This document shows positions 42,013 to 50,551 of a stretch of 64,000 nt of DNA, piece by piece. The stretch's first letter is position 1. Each line of letters begins with the position of its first letter. The notes beneath the pieces are model-generated. The model searched no databases, was not told the DNA's origin, and saw nothing but the letters and a program-made list of their open reading frames with translations. Position numbers and translations under genes: made by a program. This DNA is from JBBSIN01 sp038232055 (GTDB taxonomy: Bacteria > Actinomycetota > Actinomycetes > JADGOV01): assembly GCA_038232055.1 (NCBI GenBank), contig JBBSIN010000003.1, positions 8,220 through 72,219 on the forward strand. Direction: 5' to 3'.

Positions 42013-42972
42013 GTGCGGGAGGACGTCGTCGTGCCGTTGCCTGTGGTCGCCGAGGTCATCCGGTCCGGCTTTGTCGAGGGCCATCACGCCGGATCTGCCG
42101 TCGCGCTTCGGCCCGATGGATCGCGGGCGCTCGACGTCGGTGAGCCGGATCGGCCCATCTTTCCGCGATCGTCCAGCAAGCCGATTCAGGCGCTCGGCAT
42201 GGTGCGCTGCGGACTCGACCTCGAGCCCGCCCTGCTCGCCGTGGCAACGGCCAGCCACTCCGGCGAACCTCGTCACCTCGAGCTCGTACGCCGGCTGCTG
42301 AGCGATTCCGGCCTGGATGAGTCGGCGCTGCGCAACACGCCGGCTCTGCCGCTGAACGAGGAAGCGGCCCACGCCCACATCAGGGCCGGTCGAGGCAAGG
42401 ACAGCGTCTCCCAGAACTGCTCCGGCAAGCACGCCGCCATGCTCGCGACCTGCGTCGTCAACGGGTGGCCGCTCGACTCCTACCTCGACCCCGACCACGC
42501 GCTGCAGCGGGCGATCCGGCAGACGCACGAGGAGGTCGCCGGGGAACCGGTCACGGCGACCGCGGTCGACGGCTGCGGCGCTCCTCAGTTCGCGATCTCG
42601 CTGACCGGATTAGCCCGCGCCTTCGCTAGGCTCACGACCGCCGAGAGCGGCACCCCCGAACGCCGGGTGGCCGACGCGATGTCTGCCCATCCCGACGTCG
42701 TCGGGGGCTCCGGTCGCGACGTGACCCGGCTCATGCAGTCGGTGCCCGGCCTCGTGGCCAAGGACGGTGCGGAGGCGGTGTACGCCGCCGCGACCGCCAC
42801 CGGCGCGGCGGCTGCCGTGAAGATCGACGACGGCGGCGACCGGGCGCGCGTGCCGCTGCTCGTGGTCGCCCTGCGCGCCTTGGGTCTCGAGGCGCCGGTG
42901 CTCGACGAGCTGGCCACCACACCCGTCTGGGGCGGTGGCCGACGCGTCGGCGAGGTCCGGGTGACGGTCTGA
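42013..42972 (+). CDS. Asparaginase (L-asparaginase II / ReAV family)
   Basis: A 319-residue protein of the Rhizobium etli-type asparaginase family. Characteristic blocks are PIFPRSSSKPIQALG, SHSGEPRHL, NCSGKHAAMLATC and DGCGAPQFAISL; the SSK and SGKHA serine/lysine/cysteine residues are those used by this family. It hydrolyses asparagine to aspartate and ammonia. The start is GTG 42013, with GTG 42031 as an alternative. No signal peptide. Confidence 0.92.
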   Translation: MREDVVVPLPVVAEVIRSGFVEGHHAGSAVALRPDGSRALDVGEPDRPIFPRSSSKPIQALGMVRCGLDLEPALLAVATASHSGEPRHLELVRRLLSDSGLDESALRNTPALPLNEEAAHAHIRAGRGKDSVSQNCSGKHAAMLATCVVNGWPLDSYLDPDHALQRAIRQTHEEVAGEPVTATAVDGCGAPQFAISLTGLARAFARLTTAESGTPERRVADAMSAHPDVVGGSGRDVTRLMQSVPGLVAKDGAEAVYAAATATGAAAAVKIDDGGDRARVPLLVVALRALGLEAPVLDELATTPVWGGGRRVGEVRVTV

Positions 42973-43071
42973 CGGCCGGCGCGCACACCGTGCAGTCCGG
43001 TAAGTGCTCCGGCATGTACCGGACTCCACACCGACTGGTTCTGCGTCGCTGGCCGTCGCGAGGAGGATGAC

Positions 43072-43464
43072 GTGGCAAAGATCAGTTTCGGGGACCTGGG
43101 CGACTACATCCGCGAGCAGCGCAACGCCGCGGAGATCTCGCTGCGGCAGCTGGCGAAGCTGGCCGGGGTCTCCAACCCCTACCTCAGCCAGGTCGAGCGC
43201 GGCCTGCGGCGCCCGAGCGCGGAGATCCTGGCGCAGGTCGCCAGGGGACTGCGGATCTCCGCCGAGGCGCTCTACGTGCAGGCCGGCATCCTCGAGGAGC
43301 GGCACGGCGACATGACCGTTCCGGTGGCGGTGCTGTCGGATCCGGCGCTCAACGAGCGGCAGAAGCAGGTCGTGCTGGAGATCTACGAGTCGTTCCGCCG
43401 GGAGAACCACGATCGAACGTCGACCAACCCAGATGAGGCCGCGCCCGACAGCGCGACGGACTGA
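43072..43464 (+). CDS. XRE-type helix-turn-helix regulator
   Basis: A 130-residue protein with a cro/C1-type HTH at about residues 10-65 (LRQLAKLAGVSNPYLSQVERGLRRPS) and a C-terminal helix NERQKQVVLEIYESF. It resembles the mycobacterial Rv0474-type regulator and, as there, is followed by a DUF2516 gene. GAGGAGGATGAC directly precedes the GTG start. Target genes unknown. Confidence 0.9.
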   Translation: MAKISFGDLGDYIREQRNAAEISLRQLAKLAGVSNPYLSQVERGLRRPSAEILAQVARGLRISAEALYVQAGILEERHGDMTVPVAVLSDPALNERQKQVVLEIYESFRRENHDRTSTNPDEAAPDSATD

Positions 43465-43488
43465 GCGGCACGCCGTACGCTGGTCGAC

Positions 43489-43782
43489 GTGGTGCGCAAC
43501 CTCGTCCTCGGGCCGCTCAACGGGATCTTCCTGCTCCTCAACATCGCCGTGTTCGGCGTCAAGATCGTCGCGCTGGTCGACGCCGCGGTCCGGCCGCAGC
43601 GGGTCTGGCGGGCCGCGGTCACCCAGTCGAAGGGACTCTGGCTGGCGATCCTGGCGCTCGCGCTGCTGTTCGGCGGGCTCGGGTTACTCGGCATCGCCGC
43701 GTTGGTTGCGACGATCTTCTATTTCGTCGACGTGCGACCCAAGCTGATGGAGATGCAGGGACGCGGCCGCTCCCGCTACTGA
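43489..43782 (+). CDS. DUF2516 family membrane protein
   Basis: A 97-residue protein with two long membrane helices (about residues 5-33 and 48-76) and a conserved C-terminal YFVDVRPKL. Function unknown; its linkage to the HTH gene is conserved in actinobacteria. It starts at consecutive GTG codons (43489 or 43492). Its stop codon is the first TGA of a five-unit tandem repeat. Confidence 0.87.
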   Translation: MVRNLVLGPLNGIFLLLNIAVFGVKIVALVDAAVRPQRVWRAAVTQSKGLWLAILALALLFGGLGLLGIAALVATIFYFVDVRPKLMEMQGRGRSRY

Positions 43783-43865
43783 CCCGGGTGCTCAGGTGAC
43801 CCGGGTGCTCAGTTTGACCCGGTGCTCAGGTGAACCGGGTGCTCAGTTTGACCTGGTGCTCAGTG
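43780..43865. repeat. Five tandem copies of TGACCCGGGTGCTCAG
   Basis: Units start at 43780, 43797, 43815, 43831 and 43849 and are 16-18 nt long. Linkers alternate GG and TT, so a 34-35 nt higher-order unit is duplicated. Point variants occur in units 3-5. The first unit contains the stop of the DUF2516 gene, and the last contains the stop of the convergent small gene. Confidence 0.9.
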
Positions 43866-44102
43866 GCCCGGCGGCATGGAGATCGCCTCCGGCGCGATGC
43901 CGTCCGCCGGTTCCTGGCCCACCCAGGCGAAGACGATCGCCGGCTCCTCGTTGCCCCGGACGTGCTCCGTCTCCTCCGTCGCCTCGTAGACGTCGAGCAG
44001 CCCGGGCGCGTCGGAGGGCGAGTACAGGCGGGTCACCTCGGCGGCGACCTCGGTGGTCTCTGCGTCGCGGGAGCCGCCGTGCAGCACCACCGTGACGGCC
44101 AT
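43860..44102 (-). CDS. Small soluble protein, function unknown
   Basis: An 80-residue acidic protein (MAVTVVLHGGSRDAETTEVAAEVTRLY...) with no membrane span or known motif. The ATG at 44102 gives the natural N terminus. The coding pattern is good (strong third-position GC) and the neighbouring alaX gene diverges from it. The stop lies within the tandem repeat, which may have altered its original end. Confidence 0.6.
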   Translation of the reverse strand: MAVTVVLHGGSRDAETTEVAAEVTRLYSPSDAPGLLDVYEATEETEHVRGNEEPAIVFAWVGQEPADGIAPEAISMPPGH

Positions 44103-44154
44103 CAGTGCGCCCTGCTGTGCGGTGCGATGTCCATAGGACCATAGGTTGCCAGGT

Positions 44155-44886
44155 ATGGGCACCGACCTCCACGGGCGTACCGCCCGACTCGAACTCGCCG
44201 ACGCGACTCTGCGCGAGTGGGATGCCACGGTCCTGGACGCCACTGCCGACGGCATCGTGCTCGACCGCTCGGCCTTCTATCCCGGCGGCGGCGGCCAGCC
44301 GCCGGATTCCGGGGTGCTGCTCTGGGGTGGCGTCCAGACGCGCATCGAAGGTGTACGACGCGGCGATGACGTGCTCCTGGTCCCCGCTGACGGCGATCCG
44401 GTGCCGCCGCCGGGCACCGCGGTGCGCGGCGCCGTCGAGGACGAGCGGCGTACGGCGCTGATGCGCACCCAGTCCGCTCTGCACCTGCTTGCCGGCGTCG
44501 TCTTCCGCGACTTCGGCGCGCTGGTGACCGGCGGCAACATGGAGCCACTGAGCGCACGGATGGACTTCGACCTGCCCGAGATCCCGGCGGATTTCAAGGA
44601 CCGCATTGCCGAGGCGTGCGCGACGGAAGTGGCGGCCGACCGGCGCATCGACGTCCGGGTGTTGCCCCGCGACGAGGCTTTCCGCATCCCGGACCTGATT
44701 CGCACGGCGACCGATCTGCTGCCGCCCGGACTCGATGAGGTGCGGATCGTCGACATCGTGGGCCTCGACACGCAGGCGGACGGCGGGACGCACGTCGCGT
44801 CCACCCGCCAGATCGGCGGCATCGAGATCGTCAAGGTGGAGAACAAGGGCAAGGCCAACCGCCGGCTACGGGTGCGCCTGCCCTGA
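44155..44886 (+). CDS. Alanyl-tRNA editing protein AlaX
   Basis: A protein of about 243 residues of the AlaXM type, a free-standing homologue of the AlaRS editing domain that deacylates Ser-tRNA(Ala). It shows FYPGGGGQPPDSG, the zinc region RTQSALHLLAG, and ADGGTHVASTRQIG near the end. In the usual H-x3-H motif the first position is Gln here. The start is ATG 44155, with an in-frame ATG at 44146 possible. The final GKANRRLRVRLP is typical. Confidence 0.88.
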   Translation: MGTDLHGRTARLELADATLREWDATVLDATADGIVLDRSAFYPGGGGQPPDSGVLLWGGVQTRIEGVRRGDDVLLVPADGDPVPPPGTAVRGAVEDERRTALMRTQSALHLLAGVVFRDFGALVTGGNMEPLSARMDFDLPEIPADFKDRIAEACATEVAADRRIDVRVLPRDEAFRIPDLIRTATDLLPPGLDEVRIVDIVGLDTQADGGTHVASTRQIGGIEIVKVENKGKANRRLRVRLP

Positions 44887-44939
44887 ACACGAGCCGCTGG
44901 CCCTTCGGTGGCGGTCCCGGTACCGGGTAGGTAGCCCGG

Positions 44940-45458
44940 GTGGAGATTCGGCTCACCAAGGGCGACATCACGCGGCAGTCGGCGGATGCCATCGTCAACG
45001 CGGCCAACTCGTCGCTGCTCGGCGGTGGTGGCGTCGACGGCGCGATACACCGGCGGGGCGGGCCGGCGATCCTCGAGGAGTGCCGGGAGCTGCGGCGTAC
45101 GACGCTCCCTGACGGCCTCCCCACGGGCCAGGCGGTCGCCACGACAGCGGGGGAGCTGCCGGCGCAGTGGGTGATCCACGTCGTCGGACCGGTGTACGCC
45201 AAGCGGGAGGACCGGTCGCACCTGCTCGCATCGTGTTACCGCGAGGCGCTCCGGGTCGCCGACCGGCTCGGCGCGCGCACCGTCGCCTTTCCCGCGGTGT
45301 CCGCCGGCGTCTACGGCTGGCCCATCAACGCCGCCGCTCGCGTCGCCATCGAGACGTTGCGCGCCACCCGCACGTCGGTGGAGGAGGCGGTATTCGTGCT
45401 CCTTGCCGACGCGGCGTACGCCGCCTTTACGGCCGTGCTCGCAGCCGTTCAGAAGTGA
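44940..45458 (+). CDS. Macrodomain protein (O-acetyl-ADP-ribose deacetylase type)
   Basis: A 172-residue single macrodomain with IVNAANSSLLGGGGVDGAIHRRGG, the ADP-ribose-binding core of the MacroD/YmdB group, and FPAVSAGVYGWP for the second phosphate loop. It removes ADP-ribose from proteins or acetyl groups from O-acetyl-ADP-ribose. GTG start. The stop overlaps the convergent isomerase-type gene by 10 bp. Confidence 0.94.
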   Translation: MEIRLTKGDITRQSADAIVNAANSSLLGGGGVDGAIHRRGGPAILEECRELRRTTLPDGLPTGQAVATTAGELPAQWVIHVVGPVYAKREDRSHLLASCYREALRVADRLGARTVAFPAVSAGVYGWPINAAARVAIETLRATRTSVEEAVFVLLADAAYAAFTAVLAAVQK

Positions 45459-46204
45459 ACCCGCTCCCGCCAGGCGGTGAGCAGGCGCCGGTCGCCCTCG
45501 ACCCGGCAGCCCTCGCAGTCGGCACGGTTGTAGAGCAGCAGCAGCAGCTCCGCTGCCCGGCCGCTGACGGTGACGTCGACGTCGCCGTCGCCCGGGCCGC
45601 GAGCGACCGACAGCGCGGCAGGAGCGAGCTCGCACGTCCACTGCGCCGCCGCGTCGGTGGCGTCGAGGTGGAGTACGCCCGCCACGCCCGCCACGCCCGC
45701 CACGCCCGCCGAGCCCTTGGCGAAGAACCGCGGTGCCATGGCGTCGAAGACCTCGTCGATCCCGTCGACGGCGAGGTCCATGTCGATGGGCTGCAGCACC
45801 TCATGGGCCAGCTGGGTGTCGATCCGGTGGATCAACGACTCATGCGCCATCCGCCGAGCCCAGAACCCGGCGACGTTGGGCTGCACCGACCAGTTCCATA
45901 CCGGCGCGTGGGCGCCGATCTCGGTGAGCGCCGTGACGACCTCGTCGAGGCCGTCGAGGAAGTAGCCGACCGCGTCGGCACCGTCGGCGGCGCGGGCCGG
46001 CCGGGCGGGGGCTGCCATCGCGCGAGTCACGAGGATCTCGGTGACGAAGCGGTAGACCCGGCCGGTGTGCAGGAGCAGCCGACCGACGTCCCAGCCGGGA
46101 CACGTGGGCACCGCCGCGTCGACGCCGAGGCCGCCCGCGGCGGCCAGCGCCTCGCCCTCGCGACGTACTGCCGTGACGAGCTCTGGGTACGACGGGGCGG
46201 ACAT
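45449..46204 (-). CDS. TIGR03083/maleylpyruvate isomerase family protein (mycothiol-dependent type)
   Basis: A 251-residue protein with an N-terminal DinB-like MDMPI domain, PTCPGWDVGRLLLHTGRVYRF carrying the conserved WD and metal-ligand histidine, and RMAHESLIHRIDTQ with further histidines. Some relatives use mycothiol as a cofactor, which fits the mshA/mshD genes here. A GVA-repeat loop (AGV x4) is encoded by four 9-bp tandem repeats. It lies 4 bp downstream of the SDR gene, forming a two-gene unit. Confidence 0.85.
   Translation of the reverse strand: MSAPSYPELVTAVRREGEALAAAGGLGVDAAVPTCPGWDVGRLLLHTGRVYRFVTEILVTRAMAAPARPARAADGADAVGYFLDGLDEVVTALTEIGAHAPVWNWSVQPNVAGFWARRMAHESLIHRIDTQLAHEVLQPIDMDLAVDGIDEVFDAMAPRFFAKGSAGVAGVAGVAGVLHLDATDAAAQWTCELAPAALSVARGPGDGDVDVTVSGRAAELLLLLYNRADCEGCRVEGDRRLLTAWRERVHF
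45675..45710. repeat. Four tandem copies of ACGCCCGCC
   Basis: A perfect 9-bp x4 repeat inside the TIGR03083 gene, coding for Ala-Gly-Val four times. The reading frame is preserved, so copy-number change would only lengthen or shorten a loop. Confidence 0.9.
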
Positions 46205-46208
46205 GTGA

Positions 46209-46949
46209 CTACTCCTCGCGGTCGACCTTGTGCTGAGCCGCCTGGGCTCGGGGCTTGAGCACGAGCAGGTCGACGTCGACGTGCGGCGGCCGGGTCACCA
46301 CCCACTCGACGCAGTCGGCGACGTCGTCAGCGGTGAGCGGCTTCCGTACGCCGGCGTAGACCGCCTCCGCCCGGGAGCTGTCGCCGCCGAAGCGTCGCAG
46401 GGAGAACTCGGGAGTCTTGACCATGCCGGGGGCGATCTCCGTGACCCGGACCGGCCGCCCGCACAGCTCGAGCCGAAGCGTCTCGGTCAGTGCCGCCAGC
46501 CCGTGCTTCGCCGCCGTGTAGCCGCCACCGCCCTCGTACACGATGTGGCCGGCGGTCGAGCCCATGTTGACCACCAGACCGTCACCACTCGCGATAAGGC
46601 GGGGCAGCAGGGCGCGCGTCACGCGCAGCACGCCGAGGACGTTGACGTCGTACATGGCCCGCCAGTCCTCGACCGAAGCCTCCGCGATCGGGTCCAGCCC
46701 GATCGCGCCGCCAGCGTTGTTCACCAGAACGGCGCAGTCGGGTACCGCCGACGTGAAGGCCGCGACGGACTCCTCCGAGGTGACATCGAGCGCCGCCGCG
46801 CGGCACCCGGTCTCGGCGGCCAGTTCCTCCAGGCGATCGAGGCGGCGGGCGCCGGCGACGACGTGGAAACCGGCTGCCGTCAGGCGGCGTACGGTCGCGG
46901 CGCCGATGCCGCTGCTCGCTCCGGTCACAACGGCGGTACGGCGCTCCAT
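46209..46949 (-). CDS. Short-chain dehydrogenase/reductase
   Basis: A 246-residue classical SDR. The cofactor loop is TGASSGIG (residues 9-16), NNAG is near 85, the active-site serine is in NMGSTAGH and the YTAAK tyrosine-lysine pair follows. The acidic/arginine pattern after strand 2 (GARRLDRL) suggests NADP(H). The substrate is unknown. It is coupled to the TIGR03083 gene downstream. Confidence 0.92.
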   Translation of the reverse strand: MERRTAVVTGASSGIGAATVRRLTAAGFHVVAGARRLDRLEELAAETGCRAAALDVTSEESVAAFTSAVPDCAVLVNNAGGAIGLDPIAEASVEDWRAMYDVNVLGVLRVTRALLPRLIASGDGLVVNMGSTAGHIVYEGGGGYTAAKHGLAALTETLRLELCGRPVRVTEIAPGMVKTPEFSLRRFGGDSSRAEAVYAGVRKPLTADDVADCVEWVVTRPPHVDVDLLVLKPRAQAAQHKVDREE

Positions 46950-47034
46950 GTCGACAGCCTAGGGAAGCAGGAGAAGAGAACTCGACGCCGAAGACCAAAG
47001 GGGCCAAACTACTGTCGTCGTCGAGGAGGATCTC

Positions 47035-48630
47035 ATGGGCCGTCGTCTGCTTCCGCTCGGCATCGGCATCGCCGCCGCCGCCACCCTCGCCGCGGTGGCC
47101 GGCCCGAGCGTGGCGAGCACCACCGCTCGACCGACCTTTCACACGCCGAGTCGCGCTGACGACCCGCGCATCGGCACCGGGACGTACGTGAACGAGCCGG
47201 CCACGGTCGTCGGCGCGGACGGCACCCGCTACGTCGCCTACCAGCGAGACAGCCAACTCTCCTACACCCGCACCGGCGGCCGGACCTGGGACCACCCGGG
47301 CGGTGCGGACATCCTGAGCCGGAACGTGTCCGGCTGCACCAGCCTCAGCGACGTCGGTGACGTCGAGCTCGCCGCCGACAACAAGGGCGGTGTCTACCTC
47401 ACCGACCTCCAGGTCACCGCTGGCGCCGAGGTGGACAACGGCATCCAGCCGATCGTCGGCAAGAGCATGGACGGGTTCCGGCACTACAGCGGCACGTGCG
47501 CTGCGCACCAACCGGCGAGCGTCGACCGCGAGTGGATGGCGGCGTACGTCGGGCCCGGCAAGACCAGTGCGCAGGCCGACGTCTACCTGAGCTACCACGA
47601 CTTCGGGCCCAACTTCATCTCGGTCAACGCCTCCCACGACGGTGGCAAGACCTTTGGGCTGCCGGTCCCGGTGGTCGACAACCCGGCCGCGGTGAACGCC
47701 AGCGGGTGCGACACGGTCCCCGCCGGCACGGCGGTCGACCCGCGCAACGGCTGGGTCTACGTCGCCTGGACCTCGGGCGACAACCCCGGGAGCAACGCGG
47801 CGACCGGCTGCAATTACACCCAGGGCACGGTCTTCAACAAGTTCTGGGTGGCGGTGTCGAAGGACGGTGGTCGGACGTTCACCACCTCGCTGGCCACGCA
47901 GGGTCCGCCCAGCACGGCGACCGCGCCCGACGACATGAGCGAGATCTTCGGCTCGATCGCGGTCGACCGGTCGGGCGGCGTCTACATCTCGTTCCCGGCC
48001 TTTCTGCGCGGGGAGTACGACGCGTTCTACGCCTACTCGCCGCCGGCCGGCACGGCCGGCGCCCTGCACTTCCGGTCACCTGTGAAGATCAACACCACCG
48101 CGTCGAAGACGGCGTACTTCACCCGCATCACCGCTGGCACCAAGGGCCGGATCGCGGTCATCTACCTCGGGTCGCCGGTGCGCAACGTCGAGGCGACGGC
48201 ACAGAACAAGCTGACGTACGACGGCAGCGACCCCACCACGCCGAACTGCACCCCCGAGGTGAGTGACCCGGGTGGACACGGCGCCCGGTTCCTGGGCAAG
48301 CCGTGCCAGCTGCCGGCTACCGCGAAGTGGTATCTGTACTTGGCGCAGTCGCTCAACGCGGCTGGCAGCGCGCCGACGTTCACCACCACGACGATGCGCA
48401 CGGCCGCCGTGCACACCGGCGACATCTGCACCCTGGGCATCTTCTGCCTCGGTAACGACAACCGGGACATCGCCGACACCAACGACGTCAAGATCGACCG
48501 GACCGGCGGCGCGCAGGTGGCCTACACCTACGAGACGCCCGACGGCAAACACACCGAGATCGACTTCCAGTGCCAGCAGGGTGGTCCGGGACTGATCGCC
48601 GGCGTCACCGTGAAGGACTGCCAGGGCTGA
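47035..48630 (+). CDS. Secreted sialidase-fold (BNR/Asp-box) protein
   Basis: A 531-residue exported protein with a Sec signal (residues 1-28, SVAST). The body is a six-bladed propeller with Asp-boxes SHDGGKTF and SKDGGRTF and paired cysteines (SGCTS, SGTCAAH, TPNCTPE, GKPCQLP, DICTLGIFCLG), consistent with a disulfide-rich extracellular protein. Sialidase catalytic residues cannot be confirmed, so exo-glycosidase activity is not certain. AGGAGGA precedes the ATG. It appears monocistronic. Confidence 0.82.
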   Translation: MGRRLLPLGIGIAAAATLAAVAGPSVASTTARPTFHTPSRADDPRIGTGTYVNEPATVVGADGTRYVAYQRDSQLSYTRTGGRTWDHPGGADILSRNVSGCTSLSDVGDVELAADNKGGVYLTDLQVTAGAEVDNGIQPIVGKSMDGFRHYSGTCAAHQPASVDREWMAAYVGPGKTSAQADVYLSYHDFGPNFISVNASHDGGKTFGLPVPVVDNPAAVNASGCDTVPAGTAVDPRNGWVYVAWTSGDNPGSNAATGCNYTQGTVFNKFWVAVSKDGGRTFTTSLATQGPPSTATAPDDMSEIFGSIAVDRSGGVYISFPAFLRGEYDAFYAYSPPAGTAGALHFRSPVKINTTASKTAYFTRITAGTKGRIAVIYLGSPVRNVEATAQNKLTYDGSDPTTPNCTPEVSDPGGHGARFLGKPCQLPATAKWYLYLAQSLNAAGSAPTFTTTTMRTAAVHTGDICTLGIFCLGNDNRDIADTNDVKIDRTGGAQVAYTYETPDGKHTEIDFQCQQGGPGLIAGVTVKDCQG

Positions 48631-48743
48631 CCAACCGCACTGCCGCCGCAGGCTGCCCGAACCAGTCGGGAAGTCGGGCCGGCGATCCGGCCGGGAATCG
48701 GAGCCGGCCGGCGCCGGTTGCCGTTCGGCGTGGAGGTGGCTTC

Positions 48744-50048
48744 GTGACGGTGACGATCGCCAGAGGCTCTCGGCTGCCTCGCCGCGTCGCCACCGTGTCC
48801 GTGCACACTTCGCCACTGGAGCAACCCGGCACCGGCGATGCCGGCGGGATGAACGTCTACATCGTCGAGCTCGCCAAGCGGCTCGCGACGCTCGGCATCG
48901 AGGTGGAGATCTTCACCCGGGCCACGTCGAGCGACCTGCCGCCGATCGTCGAGATGGTGCCGGGCGTGCTCGTGCGGCATGTGACGGCCGGTCCGTTCGA
49001 GGGGCTGTCCAAGCACGACCTCCCGGCGCAGCTGTGCGCGTTCACCTCGGCGGTGCTCCGCGCGGAGGCGATGCAGGAACCAGGTCACTACGACGTCGTG
49101 CACTCCCACTACTGGCTCTCCGGTCAGGTGGGGTGGCTGGCCAAGGAGCGCTGGGGCGTTCCGCTCGTGCACTCCATGCACACGATGGCCCGGGTCAAGA
49201 ACGCCTCGCTGGCTGACGGTGACGCGCCGGAACCGGCGGCCCGGGAGATCGGCGAGACGCAGGTCGTCGAGGCGGCCGATCGGCTCATCGCGTCGACCGA
49301 CGAGGAGGCCCGGCAACTCGGCAGCCTCTACGGCGCGGACCCCCGCCGCGTGGTGACCGTGGCGCCCGGCGTCGACCTGGAGGTCTTCCGTCCCGGCGAG
49401 GCATCGGCCGCGCGTACCCGGCTCGGCGTCCCGCCCGATGCCGTCGTCCTGCTCTTCGTCGGGCGCATCCAGCCGCTGAAGGCACCCGACATCCTGCTCC
49501 GGGCCGCCGCCCGCCTCCTCGAGCACGACCCCGCGCTACGGTCGCGTCTCGTGGTCGCCGTGGTCGGCGGCCCGAGTGGTTCCGGGCTCGACCAGCCGGA
49601 GCACCTCCAGCAGCTCGCGACCGACCTCGGCATCGGCGACGTCGTCCGGTTCGAGCCACCGGCTGCCCCGGGGCGGCTGGTGGACTGGTACCGAGCCGCC
49701 ACCGCGACCCTGGTGCCGTCCTACAGCGAGTCCTTCGGGCTGGTCGCCCTCGAGTCCCAGGCCTGCGGCACCCCGGTCGTCGCTGCCGCCGTCGGCGGGC
49801 TGCGCACTGCTGTGCGCGACGGCGTCTCGGGCCTGCTCGTCGAGGGTCACGACCCGATCGGCTACGCGGACGCCGTACGCCGGCTGCTGACGCCCGACAC
49901 TCGGCGACGACTGGCCGGCGGCGCCGTGCGGCACGCCAGTTCATTCGGCTGGTCGACGACGGCGGCCGGTGTGCTGGCCGTCTACGAGAACGCGATCGCC
50001 GAGACGGTGCGCTCGCGGATGGTGCCGCGTCCGGTAGCCGCCGTCTGA
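48744..50048 (+). CDS. mshA: D-inositol-3-phosphate glycosyltransferase (mycothiol step 1)
   Basis: A 434-residue GT4 retaining glycosyltransferase that joins GlcNAc from UDP-GlcNAc to inositol-3-phosphate. Motifs are SVHTSPLEQPGTGDAGGMNVY in the acceptor lobe (shown in part), FVGRIQPLKAPD and the donor-site ESFGLVALESQACGTPV. A GGAGG site lies 7 nt before the chosen GTG 48744; the open frame upstream to 48570 has no homology. Its stop shares one base with the next gene, and mshA-YbjN-gpmA order matches mycobacteria. Confidence 0.95.
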   Translation: MTVTIARGSRLPRRVATVSVHTSPLEQPGTGDAGGMNVYIVELAKRLATLGIEVEIFTRATSSDLPPIVEMVPGVLVRHVTAGPFEGLSKHDLPAQLCAFTSAVLRAEAMQEPGHYDVVHSHYWLSGQVGWLAKERWGVPLVHSMHTMARVKNASLADGDAPEPAAREIGETQVVEAADRLIASTDEEARQLGSLYGADPRRVVTVAPGVDLEVFRPGEASAARTRLGVPPDAVVLLFVGRIQPLKAPDILLRAAARLLEHDPALRSRLVVAVVGGPSGSGLDQPEHLQQLATDLGIGDVVRFEPPAAPGRLVDWYRAATATLVPSYSESFGLVALESQACGTPVVAAAVGGLRTAVRDGVSGLLVEGHDPIGYADAVRRLLTPDTRRRLAGGAVRHASSFGWSTTAAGVLAVYENAIAETVRSRMVPRPVAAV

Positions 50049-50551
50049 TGCCGTCGTACGACGAGGTCCTTCGCTCGTCGCTCGACGACACGGGCCTCGC
50101 CTATCAACGTGAGCGGGCCGGCGCCTACTTGGTCCGCCTCGAAGGCACGTCCAAGCTGGCGACGATGACCTGGCTGGTGGCGGGAGAGCACAGCCTGCTG
50201 GTGGAGGCCTTCTTCTGCCGCCGGCCGGCCGAGGACGAGGGCCGCTTCTACCGATTCCTGCTCGAGCGAAACGCCAGAATGTTCGGCGTGGGCTTCTCCG
50301 TCGACCGCCTCGGCGACGTCTACCTCCTCGGCCGGTTGCCGCTCTGCGCCGTCACCGCTGACGAGCTGGACCGGCTTCTGGGGTGCGTGCTCACCTACTC
50401 CGACGAGGCCTTCGATACAGCGCTCCAGATCGGCTTCGGCTCGGCCATCCGCAAGGAGTGGGAGTGGCGCGTCAAACGGGGCGAGTCGCTCGCCAACCTC
50501 AGCGCCTTTGCCCGCTTCGCAGACCCCGTCTGGCACGCTAATCGACCATGA
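50048..50551 (+). CDS. YbjN domain protein
   Basis: A 167-residue protein of the YbjN/Tir-chaperone-like fold, with VRLEGTSKLATMTWLVAGEHSLLVEAFF-type beta strands and a terminal RKEWEWRVKRGES helix. Its position between mshA and gpmA is conserved (Rv0487 in M. tuberculosis). Function unknown. Overlaps both neighbours by one to four bases, so it is translationally coupled. Confidence 0.88.
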   Translation: MPSYDEVLRSSLDDTGLAYQRERAGAYLVRLEGTSKLATMTWLVAGEHSLLVEAFFCRRPAEDEGRFYRFLLERNARMFGVGFSVDRLGDVYLLGRLPLCAVTADELDRLLGCVLTYSDEAFDTALQIGFGSAIRKEWEWRVKRGESLANLSAFARFADPVWHANRP

